Source: QWHO01 sp039809865
GTDB lineage: Bacteria > Vulcanimicrobiota > Xenobia > Xenobiales > QWHO01
NCBI GenBank assembly: GCA_039809865.1
Contig: JBDHVW010000029.1
Coordinates: 24,146-88,145 of the forward strand
Direction: 5' to 3'
DNA length: 64,000 nt
The notes beneath the pieces were generated by a model. The model made no database searches. It was not told where the DNA came from and saw nothing but the letters and a program-made list of their open reading frames with translations. Shown here one piece after another: positions 9,483 through 17,943 of this stretch. Made by a program: the position numbers and the translations under genes. The number at the start of each line of letters is the position of its first letter. Within the stretch, counting starts at the first letter, position 1.

Positions 9483-9645
9483 CGCCCGGGCAGGTCTCCT
9501 GACTCCGCGGATCGTCACCCGAGTGGACCGGCCTTCCCCAAAAAAGGTGGCCGATCCGGGCTCCCCGCTGACAGTGGCGGCAACCGTGCCGGATTCTCAC
9601 CGGCTTCCCGAAACCACAAGCGCTCCGCTTTCTTCGGGCGAGAGG
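9483..9645 (-). promoter_or_regulatory. Cobalamin riboswitch controlling the btuFCD operon
   Basis: Read on the minus strand, the sequence has the conserved core GGGAAGCCGGTGAGAATCC, then CCGGCACGG, the B12 box GCCACTG (complement of 9572-9578), and the 3' segment AGTCAGGAGACCTGCC. CGCCCG (9635-9640) and CGGGCG (9483-9488) can close the outer helix. Adenosylcobalamin-class binding normally lowers expression of downstream uptake genes. No uridine tract follows before btuF at 9411, so control may be at translation. Together with its leader and the start region of the next plus-strand gene it fills the 338-base gap 9412-9749; I see nothing else firm there. Confidence 0.95.
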
Positions 9646-9749
9646 GAAACCGCCCCTGCGTAGGGGGCGTTAACGGCGACCCAACAAGGTATTCCGATAC
9701 TGTCTATGCGACAGGATTAGAAAATCGGGCCTGTCGAACCGCAAGCTTT

Positions 9750-11654
9750 ATGAAATCCTTAAAAACAGCCTTTCTCTTGTTGTTGCTGTCCGCGTGCTTT
9801 CCGCTCGCGGGTTGCGGCGGAAGCGGCGACGATGGCTTCTTCGTCGACGTTCCCGACGACTTTGGTGTCATCTCGCTGGCGGCACCGCGCTTTTACGTGA
9901 TCGAAGGCCAGACCGCGACGGTCAACGTCGGCCGGGCCGGCGGGTCCGACGGCACGGTCACCGTCAACGTGGCCACCTCTGACGGCACCGCCGTGGCCGG
10001 GGTCAACTACCAGGCCACCAACTCCACCCTGGAGTTCCCGCCTGGGAACGCGCTCCAGGTGTTCAGCGTCCCCACCATCGACGACAATGTCGACAGCGGC
10101 CCGCGCACCGTCAACATCACGGTTTCCGCCTCCTCGGGCGGCGCTGCGCTGGGCCAGCAGGTCACCGGAACTCTGGTTATCTTTGACAACGACGCCACCC
10201 TCGTGGGCCTGACGGCCGATCAGCAGCTGGTCCGCTTCGCGGCCACCTCGCCCGGCTCGCTGCAGAGCACGGTGGCCCTCACCGGCCTCAACGCCGGTGA
10301 GACCGTGCTGGCCATCGACTACCGCCCCTCCGACAACGTGCTTTACGGTGTCACCACAGGCGGCCGCCTGGTCACCATCGACGCCGCCACCGGCGCCGTG
10401 GGCAACGTGGGCAACCTCGACCCCGTCCTCGTAGGCCAGGCTTTCGGCCTGGACTTCAACCCGGTCGTGGACCGTCTGCGCGAAGTCAGCAACCAGCAGC
10501 AGAACTCGCGCTACAACCCGGCTACGGGAATCGGCACGGGCGACCCGGGCCTGACCTACGCCGCCGGCGACCTCAACGAGCAGAACACTCCCAGCATCGC
10601 CGGCGCGGCTTACACCAACAACTTCCCCGGCGCCACCACCACGCAGCTGTATGACATCGACAGCGTGCTGGACGTGCTGGTGCTCCAGAACCCGCCCAAC
10701 AACGGCACGCTGACCACCATCGGCTCGCTGGGCGTCGACACCACCGATCAGATCGGCTTCGACATCACCGCGGGCGGCTCGCCGTTCGCGGCCCTCAACG
10801 TGCCGGGCGAGGCCACCTCGCGCCTCACCGGCATCGACCTCGAGACCGGCTTTGCGGTCAACTACGGCAACCTGGCCGGCGGCATCCAGCTGATCGGTCT
10901 GACGGCCGTCCCGCCGGCACTGGTGCAGAACCGCGTGGTGGGTCTGACCACCGACAACAACCTGGTGTTCTTCGACCCCGCCAGCCCGGGCACCATCGTG
11001 CGCACCGTGGCTCTGCAGGTGGGCGCGGAGCTCCCCCAGGCCATCGACTTCCGTCCCGCCGATAACACGCTCTACGTGCTGGGCGTCAACCAGGGCATCT
11101 ACTCGGTTGACCTCACCACGGGCGCCATGACGAAGATCAACAGCAACTTCGTCCTGCAGGGCCAGTTCTTCGGCTTCGACTTCAACCCCACGGTGGACCG
11201 CGCGCGCGTGACCGGCTTCTCGCAGCAGAACTTCCGCATCAACCCCAATGACGGTGCGGTGCTGGACGATGCCATCCTGGCCTACGCCGCGGGCGACGTC
11301 AACTTCGGCGCCGTTCCGGCCGTGGGCGGCTCGGCCTACACGAGCAACTTCCCGGGCGCGGCCACGACCACGCTCTTCGATATCGACGCCAACACCGACG
11401 TGCTCGCGATTCAGAACCCGGCCAACTCGGGCCAGCTGAGCACGGTCGGCCCGCTGGGCGTGGATACCGGAGGCCTGATCGGCTTCGACATCGACCTCGC
11501 CGGACAGGCCTGGGCCTCGCTCACGCCCGCCGGCGGCACGACCTCCACGTTCTACAGCGTCAGCCTCACTAGCGGCGCTGTGACCGCGGTGGGTGCCGTG
11601 GGCGGCGGAGCCGCCCTGCGCGGGCTGTCGGTCGCTCCGGCCGGCACGCCGTAA
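9750..11654 (+). CDS. Lipoprotein with Calx-beta domain and two DUF4394 domains
   Basis: 634 residues from the ATG at 9750, where a lipoprotein signal peptide begins (lipobox PLAGC); coding upstream of this would cross the riboswitch. Residues about 45-145 form a Calx-beta domain (VNVATSDGTAVAGVNY and the DNVDSGPRTVNI segment). Two tandem copies of a DUF4394-like beta-propeller unit follow (about 148-390 and 395-630). They are clearly homologous: FGLDFNPVVDRLREVS versus FGFDFNPTVDRARVTG, AYTNNFPGATTTQLYDID versus AYTSNFPGAATTTLFDID, and GSLGVDTTDQIGFDI versus GPLGVDTGGLIGFDI. Likely displayed on the cell surface; binding partner unknown. It ends at a strong terminator. Confidence 0.9.
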   Translation: MKSLKTAFLLLLLSACFPLAGCGGSGDDGFFVDVPDDFGVISLAAPRFYVIEGQTATVNVGRAGGSDGTVTVNVATSDGTAVAGVNYQATNSTLEFPPGNALQVFSVPTIDDNVDSGPRTVNITVSASSGGAALGQQVTGTLVIFDNDATLVGLTADQQLVRFAATSPGSLQSTVALTGLNAGETVLAIDYRPSDNVLYGVTTGGRLVTIDAATGAVGNVGNLDPVLVGQAFGLDFNPVVDRLREVSNQQQNSRYNPATGIGTGDPGLTYAAGDLNEQNTPSIAGAAYTNNFPGATTTQLYDIDSVLDVLVLQNPPNNGTLTTIGSLGVDTTDQIGFDITAGGSPFAALNVPGEATSRLTGIDLETGFAVNYGNLAGGIQLIGLTAVPPALVQNRVVGLTTDNNLVFFDPASPGTIVRTVALQVGAELPQAIDFRPADNTLYVLGVNQGIYSVDLTTGAMTKINSNFVLQGQFFGFDFNPTVDRARVTGFSQQNFRINPNDGAVLDDAILAYAAGDVNFGAVPAVGGSAYTSNFPGAATTTLFDIDANTDVLAIQNPANSGQLSTVGPLGVDTGGLIGFDIDLAGQAWASLTPAGGTTSTFYSVSLTSGAVTAVGAVGGGAALRGLSVAPAGTP

Positions 11655-11671
11655 TCCCGGCGCGTCCCTGA

Positions 11672-11712
11672 AAAGGAGGCCGCGGACGAGAGCCGCGGCC
11701 TCCTTTATTTTT
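11672..11712 (+). terminator. Rho-independent terminator after the DUF4394 lipoprotein
   Basis: A perfect 14-bp stem (AAAGGAGGCCGCGG at 11672-11685, complement at 11693-11706) with a 7-base loop, followed by TATTTTT at 11706-11712. It lies 17 bases after the stop codon at 11654. Confidence 0.95.
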
Positions 11713-11817
11713 CGAAACAAGTTGTTCACAATGGTTACACTCTGTTAGCTTCGGCCCCAGGGGAGGGCCGTTAACGGGTGGTAAGATGTCCTCAACAGCA
11801 AGGGAGGTTCGTGCTCG

Positions 11818-12600
11818 ATGGATCCACTCGCAGCGCTCGGCCAGGTCGGTGGGATCGGTGATCCCTCGATGAGCTATATGTCGCCCTTCGGCGGAATCGG
11901 AGCGGCGCAGGCCCGACTTGGAATGGACCCGATGGGGATGATGGGCCAGATGGGCCAGCAGAGCCAGCTCCAGCAGTATCTGCTGGGAATGCTCCTGGGG
12001 TTGATGGTCGGTCAGATGGCCCAGCAGCAGCAGGGCGCGGGTGGCGGCGGCTGCGGTACGGGGGGCGACATCGCTCCGGGCGGACTGGCGGGCGTGCCCC
12101 TGTTCAACAACGGCGGCTCCAGCTCGCCGTCCGGCAGCACCGGCTCGAGCAGCCCGTCGGGCAGCACCTCCAGCGCCGGCAGCAGCGCTCCCAGCGGCCC
12201 CTCCGGCAGCGACGCCGTGGAGATCGGACGCAGGTATCTCGGCCAGAACGCCATCGACATCAAGGGCAAGATGCCGCATTTTACCGCGGCGGGCGGTCAG
12301 ACGAACAACTGCGCCGACTTCGTCAGCTCGTGCCTCGAGGGCGCCGGCAAGCTCCAGGGCCACCACGTCAACGTGAAAGAGATGGAGAAGGCGCTCATCA
12401 AGCAGGGTTGGCGCCAGGTTCCGGCCAGCCAGTCCAAGCCCGGCGACGTGTGGATGAACCACTCGCGCGGCCACGTCGAGCTGGTCACCCAGGCGGGCGG
12501 CACGCGCACCATCGGATCCAACAACGATCGGCCCGGCCACCAGGTCATTTCGGAACGCGCGAAGGATCCGAACAGCGGCGTCTACTATACCAAGGGATGA
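11818..12600 (+). CDS. Putative cysteine peptidase (NlpC/CHAP-like) with Met/Gln/Gly-rich N terminus
   Basis: 260 residues; GGGAGG lies about 10 bases before the ATG. The N terminus (1-72) is rich in Met, Gln and Gly with a hydrophobic stretch (LLGMLLGLMVGQM) but no classical signal peptide. Then come a Ser/Gly/Pro linker (100-130) and a C-terminal domain with C165 (TNNCADFVSSC), PGDVWMNHSRGHVELV (H219) and a following polar segment. This is the Cys-His layout of NlpC/P60 or CHAP peptidoglycan hydrolases. Export route unclear; a non-Sec route such as a contractile or type III system is conjecture. Its stop overlaps the next gene's start (ATGA), suggesting the two products work together. Confidence 0.75.
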   Translation: MDPLAALGQVGGIGDPSMSYMSPFGGIGAAQARLGMDPMGMMGQMGQQSQLQQYLLGMLLGLMVGQMAQQQQGAGGGGCGTGGDIAPGGLAGVPLFNNGGSSSPSGSTGSSSPSGSTSSAGSSAPSGPSGSDAVEIGRRYLGQNAIDIKGKMPHFTAAGGQTNNCADFVSSCLEGAGKLQGHHVNVKEMEKALIKQGWRQVPASQSKPGDVWMNHSRGHVELVTQAGGTRTIGSNNDRPGHQVISERAKDPNSGVYYTKG

Positions 12601-13001
12601 CGAGTTACCAGAGCGCCCCGGTCGATCTGCAGAATCCCAGCTTTGCGTCGCTCCTGTCGGCGCTGAAGGAAGTGCACGAGGGCAAACATCCTCCCGAGAT
12701 CCTGCTGACGTATCAGCAAGCCCTGAACGCGGAGCTGGCCGAGTCGCGCACGGGTATCGAGGGCCTGCAGGCCCCGCCCGACGCCGATGAGGCCACGGTG
12801 CAGGCCATCGAGGACCAGAAGCGCATGACCGACACCGCGCTGGGGATGTGTCAGCTGGTGGTGGATTCGCTGGGAGAGTACGTGGTGAATCCGTCCAACG
12901 AGAAAATGGCTCAGTGCGTAGATTACTTCCTGAAGGCCCAGACGATCATGGGCCAGTTGCACGAGTATCTCGACGGGGTCGCGGCGGCGGCTAACTCTTG
13001 A
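12597..13001 (+). CDS. Unknown helical protein coupled to the cysteine peptidase
   Basis: 134 residues. The ATG at 12597 overlaps the peptidase stop by 4 bases, which decides the start. The protein is acidic and predicted all-helical (LLSALKEVHEG, LLTYQQALNAELAESRTGIEGL, then DTALGMCQLVVDSLGEY), without signal or membrane segments. The coupling and size would suit a cognate chaperone, inhibitor or immunity partner of the peptidase, but nothing in the sequence proves this. It converges on and overlaps the next minus-strand gene by 11 bases. Confidence 0.7.
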   Translation: MTSYQSAPVDLQNPSFASLLSALKEVHEGKHPPEILLTYQQALNAELAESRTGIEGLQAPPDADEATVQAIEDQKRMTDTALGMCQLVVDSLGEYVVNPSNEKMAQCVDYFLKAQTIMGQLHEYLDGVAAAANS

Positions 13002-13311
13002 CGGCCTGGTAGAGGCCGTAGGCGATGCAGCCGACCATCGCAGCTCCGCCCAGCATCGCGACGGTGGGCATCTGGCCGAGCAGTCCGATGGCGATGGGGA
13101 CCGTGCTCCAGAACGCTCCGTGCATCGCCGCAAAAGCCTTCAGGTCGCGGTTGTCCATCGACTCGGCCATGCGCTCGGCGCCCTGCGGAGTGTACTGCTC
13201 GAACATCCCCAGCGTGGCGTCGGCGGCGCTTCGCAAGCCGCGCCCGACGGCGTTGCAGCCGCGCTCGAAGATTCCGGGGCCGTGGTCGATACGAATGCGG
13301 ATCGGGTTCAT
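12991..13311 (-). CDS. Small membrane protein, unknown
   Basis: 106 residues from an ATG (MNPIRIRIDHGPG). The N-terminal half is amphipathic and the C-terminal half holds two hydrophobic segments (AFWSTVPIAIGLLG and TVAMLGGAAMVGCIAYGLYQA). No family recognised. It sits directly downstream of the glycosyltransferase gene on the same strand with a 33-base gap, so it may be its operon partner. The overlap with the plus-strand gene is only at the 3' ends. Confidence 0.65.
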   Translation of the reverse strand: MNPIRIRIDHGPGIFERGCNAVGRGLRSAADATLGMFEQYTPQGAERMAESMDNRDLKAFAAMHGAFWSTVPIAIGLLGQMPTVAMLGGAAMVGCIAYGLYQAVKS

Positions 13312-13344
13312 GCCCAGAGTCTACCGGACTCGGCTGAAAAGTGT

Positions 13345-14631
13345 CTAAATCGCGCCGTCTTTGCGGACCGTGCTCAGCAGCCGGTGGTCCCAGGCGGCGG
13401 CGATGATCTCGGTGGCCGCGGCGCTGGCCGAGTTGGGTTTGCCCATCTTGAGCGCGGCCTGCTCCATCTGCTCGCGCGCCTTCGGGTCGGCCAGAAGCTT
13501 GCCGGCCTGCACGACCATGTCGTCCATGTCCTTGGCCCAGACGCCGACGCCCGCGGCCGAGAGCCGCCGGGCGTTCTGCACCTCGAGCCCGGGGATGGGG
13601 TCGATGATCAAGATGGGCCGACCGCGCGCCAGGATCTCCGACGAGGAGAGCCCGCCCGGCTTGGACACGATCAGGTCGCAGGCGTCGATGTAATCCACCA
13701 CGTTGGTGATGAAACCGAGCGAGCGCACGTCGTGCGTGAAAGTATCCTGCTCCAGCGCCTTCTGCGCCTTCTCGTTGCGCCCGCAGATAACGGCGGCCTG
13801 GAAGTCGTTCGGGAGCGCGTCCAGCGCGTGCGTCATGCCGTTGAAGTCGGCGGTGCCCCCGGCGCCTCCCATCACCAGCACGAAAGGCTTGTTGGGGTCG
13901 AGGCCGAGCTGCTTCTTCATCTCGGCGCGGTCCTGGGGACCCCGGGAGAACGAAGGCCGAATCGGGATGCCGGTAGGCTCGATCCGGTCCTTCTGCACGC
14001 CGAAACGCACCAGGTCCTTTTTGGCCGCCTCGGAGGCGACGTAGTACTGGTCGACGGCGTCCTGGCTCCAGATCTGGTGGGCAGCGAAATCGGTGACAAC
14101 GGCGTGGAGCGGCTGGTCGATGAGCTTGCGCTCGCGCCAGTAGCTGAGCAGGTCGGTGGTGGGAGCCTGGGTGGCCACCAGGATATCCGGCTTCTCGTTA
14201 TGGATGCGCTTGAGCAGATCACCCGAGAAGATCGACTCGTAGGCGATGCTCCAGCGCGAGGCCAGGTGCAGCAGCGGATTGCCCTCGAAATTCTGCTCGA
14301 AGCCCCACTCGCGCACGGCCTGCGAGAGCTTGCCATCGGACAGGGCGCGCTCGGCGGCGGTCGAGACGGGCCGTGGATTCTTGGAGAGGGCGGCGTGGTT
14401 GATGACCTCGACCTGGGCGTCCGGAGCCTTGAGCAGGATCGCTTCCTTGACCGAGTTCGCGGCCGACGCGTGCCCGCCGGTGAAGCTGCCGTGCAGCAGC
14501 CAGATCTTGAGCGGCCGGTTCTCGTCGGGCTCGGCAGGCGTGAAGTGATCCCCCTTCGGGACCTTCCGCTTGGAGGCCGACGATTGGGGCGCATCGAGAA
14601 CATGCCGGTAAGCCAGGGCTGACGTCATCAT
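13345..14631 (-). CDS. MGDG-synthase/UgtP-type glycosyltransferase (GT28)
   Basis: 428 residues. After a 40-residue low-complexity leader, the glycosyltransferase begins with IWLLHGSFTGGHASAANSV, the N-terminal acceptor-domain signature of monogalactosyldiacylglycerol synthases and UgtP. The C-terminal nucleotide-sugar domain shows VLVMGGAGG and SKPGGLSSSEILARGRPILI. These enzymes add glucose or galactose to diacylglycerol at the inner membrane. The leader holds a box D28-x-F30-T-P-x-x-P35 like that of the phospholipase D-like protein at 59956. Starts ATG ATG at 14631/14628; a four-codon frame with its own AAGGAG overlaps them, see 14628-14642. Confidence 0.88.
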   Translation of the reverse strand: MMTSALAYRHVLDAPQSSASKRKVPKGDHFTPAEPDENRPLKIWLLHGSFTGGHASAANSVKEAILLKAPDAQVEVINHAALSKNPRPVSTAAERALSDGKLSQAVREWGFEQNFEGNPLLHLASRWSIAYESIFSGDLLKRIHNEKPDILVATQAPTTDLLSYWRERKLIDQPLHAVVTDFAAHQIWSQDAVDQYYVASEAAKKDLVRFGVQKDRIEPTGIPIRPSFSRGPQDRAEMKKQLGLDPNKPFVLVMGGAGGTADFNGMTHALDALPNDFQAAVICGRNEKAQKALEQDTFTHDVRSLGFITNVVDYIDACDLIVSKPGGLSSSEILARGRPILIIDPIPGLEVQNARRLSAAGVGVWAKDMDDMVVQAGKLLADPKAREQMEQAALKMGKPNSASAAATEIIAAAWDHRLLSTVRKDGAI

Positions 14632-14642
14632 CTTGCCGGCAT
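14628..14642 (-). other. Four-codon upstream reading frame overlapping the glycosyltransferase start
   Basis: Minus strand ATG CCG GCA AGA TGA, with AAGGAG (complement of 14647-14652) only 4 bases upstream. Its stop overlaps the two candidate ATG start codons of the glycosyltransferase. The real start is about 15 bases from that ribosome binding site, too far for a standard initiation, so terminating ribosomes may restart on the glycosyltransferase. Confidence 0.45.
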
Positions 14643-14656
14643 GATGCTCCTTGCAC

Positions 14657-14677
14657 CTGAAAGGTATCTGAAAGGTA
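14657..14677 (+). promoter_or_regulatory. Tandem CTGAAAG repeat, 11-bp period (response-regulator-like site)
   Basis: CTGAAAGGTA occurs at 14657-14666 and again at 14668-14677, exactly 11 bases apart, in the divergent gap between the glycosyltransferase and the small membrane protein. Seven-base half-sites separated by four bases are the geometry of PhoB/OmpR-family operators. A similar pair lies upstream of the phospholipase D-like gene (61157-61173). Confidence 0.45.
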
Positions 14678-14747
14678 ATGAGCCGTTAACCAACCCGAAC
14701 TGCTCTTCTGGGATGATGCGTCGTGAAGAGATAAACAGGAGGAACCC

Positions 14748-15245
14748 ATGCTCGTTACCACCGCCACCACCACTCCCGCCGGCGCTTTTCGCAGCGCCCA
14801 GGCTCAGTCGCAGACGCCCAGCGTCAGCACGAAAGACTTCGTCTCCCTGAGCGCCCCCCAGGATCAGGCGCCCCGCAAGGGCAACATCGGCAGCGGCGTC
14901 GCTCTGGCCGTCATCGGCTGCGGCCTGGTGGCCGCCGCCTCGATCGGAATTCCCGCCATGGCCGGCCTGCCCGGTATCGCGGCCGTCCCGACCGGCACTC
15001 TTTTGAACAACGCGATGCGCTTCTGCGGCCTGCTCGCTTTCAGTGGCGCGGCCGAGCAGTGGGGTCAGGGCGACGACAACCGCACCCTGCGCGGTTCCTT
15101 GCTGTGCGCGGGTGGCGTGCTCGGAATGGCCAGCGCCGCGGGCGCCTTCGGCCACATCGGCGGCCTTACGGCCGTGTGCATGGGCATCGGCGGCTTCCTG
15201 ACGACCCTGCAGGGCATCAGTAAGCTGAACGGCGAGAAGCAGTAG
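14748..15245 (+). CDS. Small multi-pass membrane protein with N-terminal box
   Basis: 165 residues. The ATG follows AGGAGG by 6 bases. An unstructured, Thr/Gln-rich N terminus contains D30-F-V32-S-L34-S35-A-P37, the same box at the same positions as in the helical protein at 39144-41117. The rest holds three or four hydrophobic, Gly/Ala-rich segments (VALAVIGCGLVAAASIG, FCGLLAFSG, LLCAGGVLGMASAAGAFG, AVCMGIGGFLTTLQG). No enzymatic family recognised. Divergently transcribed from the glycosyltransferase over a 116-base gap carrying an 11-bp-period direct repeat. Confidence 0.75.
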   Translation: MLVTTATTTPAGAFRSAQAQSQTPSVSTKDFVSLSAPQDQAPRKGNIGSGVALAVIGCGLVAAASIGIPAMAGLPGIAAVPTGTLLNNAMRFCGLLAFSGAAEQWGQGDDNRTLRGSLLCAGGVLGMASAAGAFGHIGGLTAVCMGIGGFLTTLQGISKLNGEKQ

Positions 15246-15247
15246 GA

Positions 15248-17896
15248 CTATTCGGCCCGTTTCCGCAGGCGGCTTCCGCCGACGGTGACGCCCGCGTCCG
15301 TCTCCTCCACCAGGGTGGAGCGCTCGGCGCTGACCAGTCTTTTGACCTCGGAGCGCGCATCGACCTGCGGAAGGCGCGACAGCACCAGGTCGCGCTCGGC
15401 CATGCGCCCCCGGTCGTCGTCCGAGCGGCGATCGTTCCGGTTGGCCTCTCGCAGCGTCTCGGCGAACCGGTCCAGGTCGGACCGCTCGAGCGGGCCGTGC
15501 GAGTGCAAGAAGAGCGCGACTTCGTGCCGGACCGAGGTCTTCAGTCCCTGCGCGAGCAGCGCCCAGCCGGCGGCGTTGTCCTGGCCGCCCGGCAGCTTCT
15601 GTAGCTGCGCCACGGCCGCATCCGTGTCGGAAACGTGCTTGAGCAGTGCGGGCGCCAGCTCCTGGGCCGTCCGGGCCGAGCTCACCGCCAGGACGTCGCG
15701 GGCCAGGTCGAGCTTGCGCTGCACACCCGGGAGCAAGCTCAGGGCGGCTGAGGCCGCCGGCGAGGTCGTGGCGCGGGTCAGCAGGCGTGCCGGCAGCACG
15801 TCTTCGTCGCCCTCGCGCTCTCGCCAGAACTGACTGTTGAGGCGGCTCAAAGCCTGGGAGCCCAGCGTGGCGAAGTGAGCGGGGTCGCGGGCCGGACCCT
15901 CGGCCAGCCACACGCTGGCGACCGCGGCCGGACCGCCCGCCGTCAGCCCTTCGGTCAGGGAGCGTATCTCGGCGATGGACGCCTGCAGCTCCGGATGCGC
16001 CTCCAGGAGCTTCAGGGCCGCGTGCGCCGACTCGGGCCGGGGGTCCAGCTGCAACATCTGGCCCGCCAGGGCGGCCAGCTCCCCGGGGGTGCGGGCCTCG
16101 GCGCCCGCCAGTGCGGCCTGCAGGGCCAGGTAGGTCTTGGCGCTGGGCGCGCCCTCGGTGAGGGCCAGGGCGAACGAGGCCGCGGCCCGAGTGGCCTGGA
16201 ATCGGGTCATCGCTTGCAACACGGCGCGCTGCGAACCCACCCGTTGGGTCTGGGCCCGGTCCCGCTCGTCCATTTCGCGGAAGGTGTCCTTCACCTCCAG
16301 GCTGGAGCGGAGATCCAGCAAAGTCTGAGCGCTGGACGCGTGCTGTCCGGCCCAGTCCAGCACGGCCGGGGCGTCCTTGAGCAGGCACTCCGTCAACACG
16401 AGGTCGGCATGACGCGGGTCGAGCCGCTCGATCAAGGCTTGCTGGCAAGCCGGCGGCGAGCTGGAGGGCAGGGCGCGGGCTCCCAACCTGGCGATCTGGG
16501 CGGGCGTCTCGGGGGGAGGCGCCTTGAGCAGCACTTCGGCCAGCGACTTGATCTGGCGCTTGTCGGTCAGACCGGCCAGCATCGCGAGCCCCACGGCGTT
16601 GCCCTGCAGCGCGACCTCCGCCAGCGTCTTGAAGTTCTCGTCCGCGCCGTCGCGCAGCCAGTAGGCCTCCTCCAGCATGCGGGCGCCGGCCCCCTCGCCG
16701 GGAGCGAGCAGCATCTTGCAGAGCGCCCACTGCGAGGTGGGCCAGAGCTTTGCATCGCGGGGAAGCCTCTCCAGGACCGGGTTTCCCCGCAGCGCCTCCA
16801 GGGCCGCCTCGGCTGCCTCCTGGCCGGGGTCGGCCGGCAGCACCTTCAGTAACATCTGGACCCGGTCGGTTCCACCCGATTCGAGGTATTTCAACGAGGC
16901 GCTCAGGATGGCGTGACGGTGCCACGCCCGACACCCCGCTCCCAGTTTCTGGGCCAGTTCCGCCGCGGGGCCGACCTCGGGAAAGTCCTTCAGACGGTCC
17001 AGCAGTCCGTTGAGCACCGGACTGACGCCCCGCTCGTAGCGCTCGCGGTCGTCGGACCCTCGGAACGAGTTGCGATTCTCGGGCGGAATCTGGGCGAAGA
17101 CCTCTTGCGGGCTGCTCAAGCTTGCCGTGGCCTGCCGCATGGCGACCTCGCGCTGGGGTGAGCTCCACCGGGCCAGCTTGACCAGCGCTTCTCGAGGGGA
17201 ATTTTCCGCCACCGTCTTCCAGGCTTCCAGAGTGGTCTTCAGCTCGCCACCCCCCAGCTCGTGGTGCAGCGCCTCCAATTCGGCCAGGCGGCCGCCCGCG
17301 ATCTTGAGGTGGCCCAGGTCGACCGTCGGCTGGTCGTAGACCTGCAGACCGCTCGCCCGATTGCCCTGCTGGAAGAATTGCAGTCCGAGCGCCTCCAGCC
17401 GGAAAGCCGGCGTGTCGATGAACTGGCGCAGCCGCGCGGCACCGGGCTCGTCCAGGGGCAGCTCCAGCTGGCCCGCGGTCGCCTTCACCGGCTGGTTGCC
17501 CAGCACGGCGTCGTAGGCGCCCTGAGGCTGCACCAGGTTGCCCTCGTGATGGAACTCGAATCCCTTCTCGGATAGCTCGCGCAGGTTGCGCGCCAGGGCC
17601 GGCTGGCGGGCGTGCTCGTCGGGTAGCTTCTGGGCGAAAACAGCGGCTTCTTGCAACTGGGCGAAGTCGTGCAGCGGGACCGCCGCCACGCCGGGCAGGC
17701 AGAACAGCACGACCTGGGTGCCGATGCGGTCCACGACCTCGGCAGCCGGCAAGCTCTTCGTCAGCGGCGTGGGGATCCCGAGCAGGCTCCGGGTGCCGCG
17801 GAACTCGACCCCGTCGCGCTGCAACTGCTCCACGACCTCGCGCTGCCGCGCGGGGGGGGTGGGAGAGGCGCCGGCCGAGCTCACGGGGCGGATCAT
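15248..17896 (-). CDS. Large alpha-helical repeat protein with conserved VGG tail
   Basis: 882 residues from the ATG at 17896. Longer starts would overlap the zinc-ribbon gene, and the MIRP start resembles MIGP of the protein at 39144. There is no signal peptide or membrane helix. The first 200 residues look mixed alpha/beta (VVLFCLPGVAAVPLHDF, LELPLDEPGAARLRQF); the rest is a long array of irregular helical hairpins resembling HEAT- or Sel1-like scaffolds. The tail VGGSRLRKRAE ends exactly like those of the proteins ending at 748 and 42387. I do not recognise a domain family. Role unknown; a scaffold or secreted structural protein is possible. Confidence 0.75.
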   Translation of the reverse strand: MIRPVSSAGASPTPPARQREVVEQLQRDGVEFRGTRSLLGIPTPLTKSLPAAEVVDRIGTQVVLFCLPGVAAVPLHDFAQLQEAAVFAQKLPDEHARQPALARNLRELSEKGFEFHHEGNLVQPQGAYDAVLGNQPVKATAGQLELPLDEPGAARLRQFIDTPAFRLEALGLQFFQQGNRASGLQVYDQPTVDLGHLKIAGGRLAELEALHHELGGGELKTTLEAWKTVAENSPREALVKLARWSSPQREVAMRQATASLSSPQEVFAQIPPENRNSFRGSDDRERYERGVSPVLNGLLDRLKDFPEVGPAAELAQKLGAGCRAWHRHAILSASLKYLESGGTDRVQMLLKVLPADPGQEAAEAALEALRGNPVLERLPRDAKLWPTSQWALCKMLLAPGEGAGARMLEEAYWLRDGADENFKTLAEVALQGNAVGLAMLAGLTDKRQIKSLAEVLLKAPPPETPAQIARLGARALPSSSPPACQQALIERLDPRHADLVLTECLLKDAPAVLDWAGQHASSAQTLLDLRSSLEVKDTFREMDERDRAQTQRVGSQRAVLQAMTRFQATRAAASFALALTEGAPSAKTYLALQAALAGAEARTPGELAALAGQMLQLDPRPESAHAALKLLEAHPELQASIAEIRSLTEGLTAGGPAAVASVWLAEGPARDPAHFATLGSQALSRLNSQFWREREGDEDVLPARLLTRATTSPAASAALSLLPGVQRKLDLARDVLAVSSARTAQELAPALLKHVSDTDAAVAQLQKLPGGQDNAAGWALLAQGLKTSVRHEVALFLHSHGPLERSDLDRFAETLREANRNDRRSDDDRGRMAERDLVLSRLPQVDARSEVKRLVSAERSTLVEETDAGVTVGGSRLRKRAE

Positions 17897-17943
17897 CCTG
17901 AGGGATTTCGCCGGGGGCGCGATGGGGGCCTCCGAGGCTCGGA

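Noticed and set aside
11744..11775. GTTAGC and GTTAAC about 26 bases apart before the peptidase gene, with a similar pair at 36498-36527
   Set aside because: Intriguing as a promoter element, but only two examples with different spacing. Other GTTAAC sites (14684 region, 9671) lack the first half, and the one at 61180 overlaps a stop codon.
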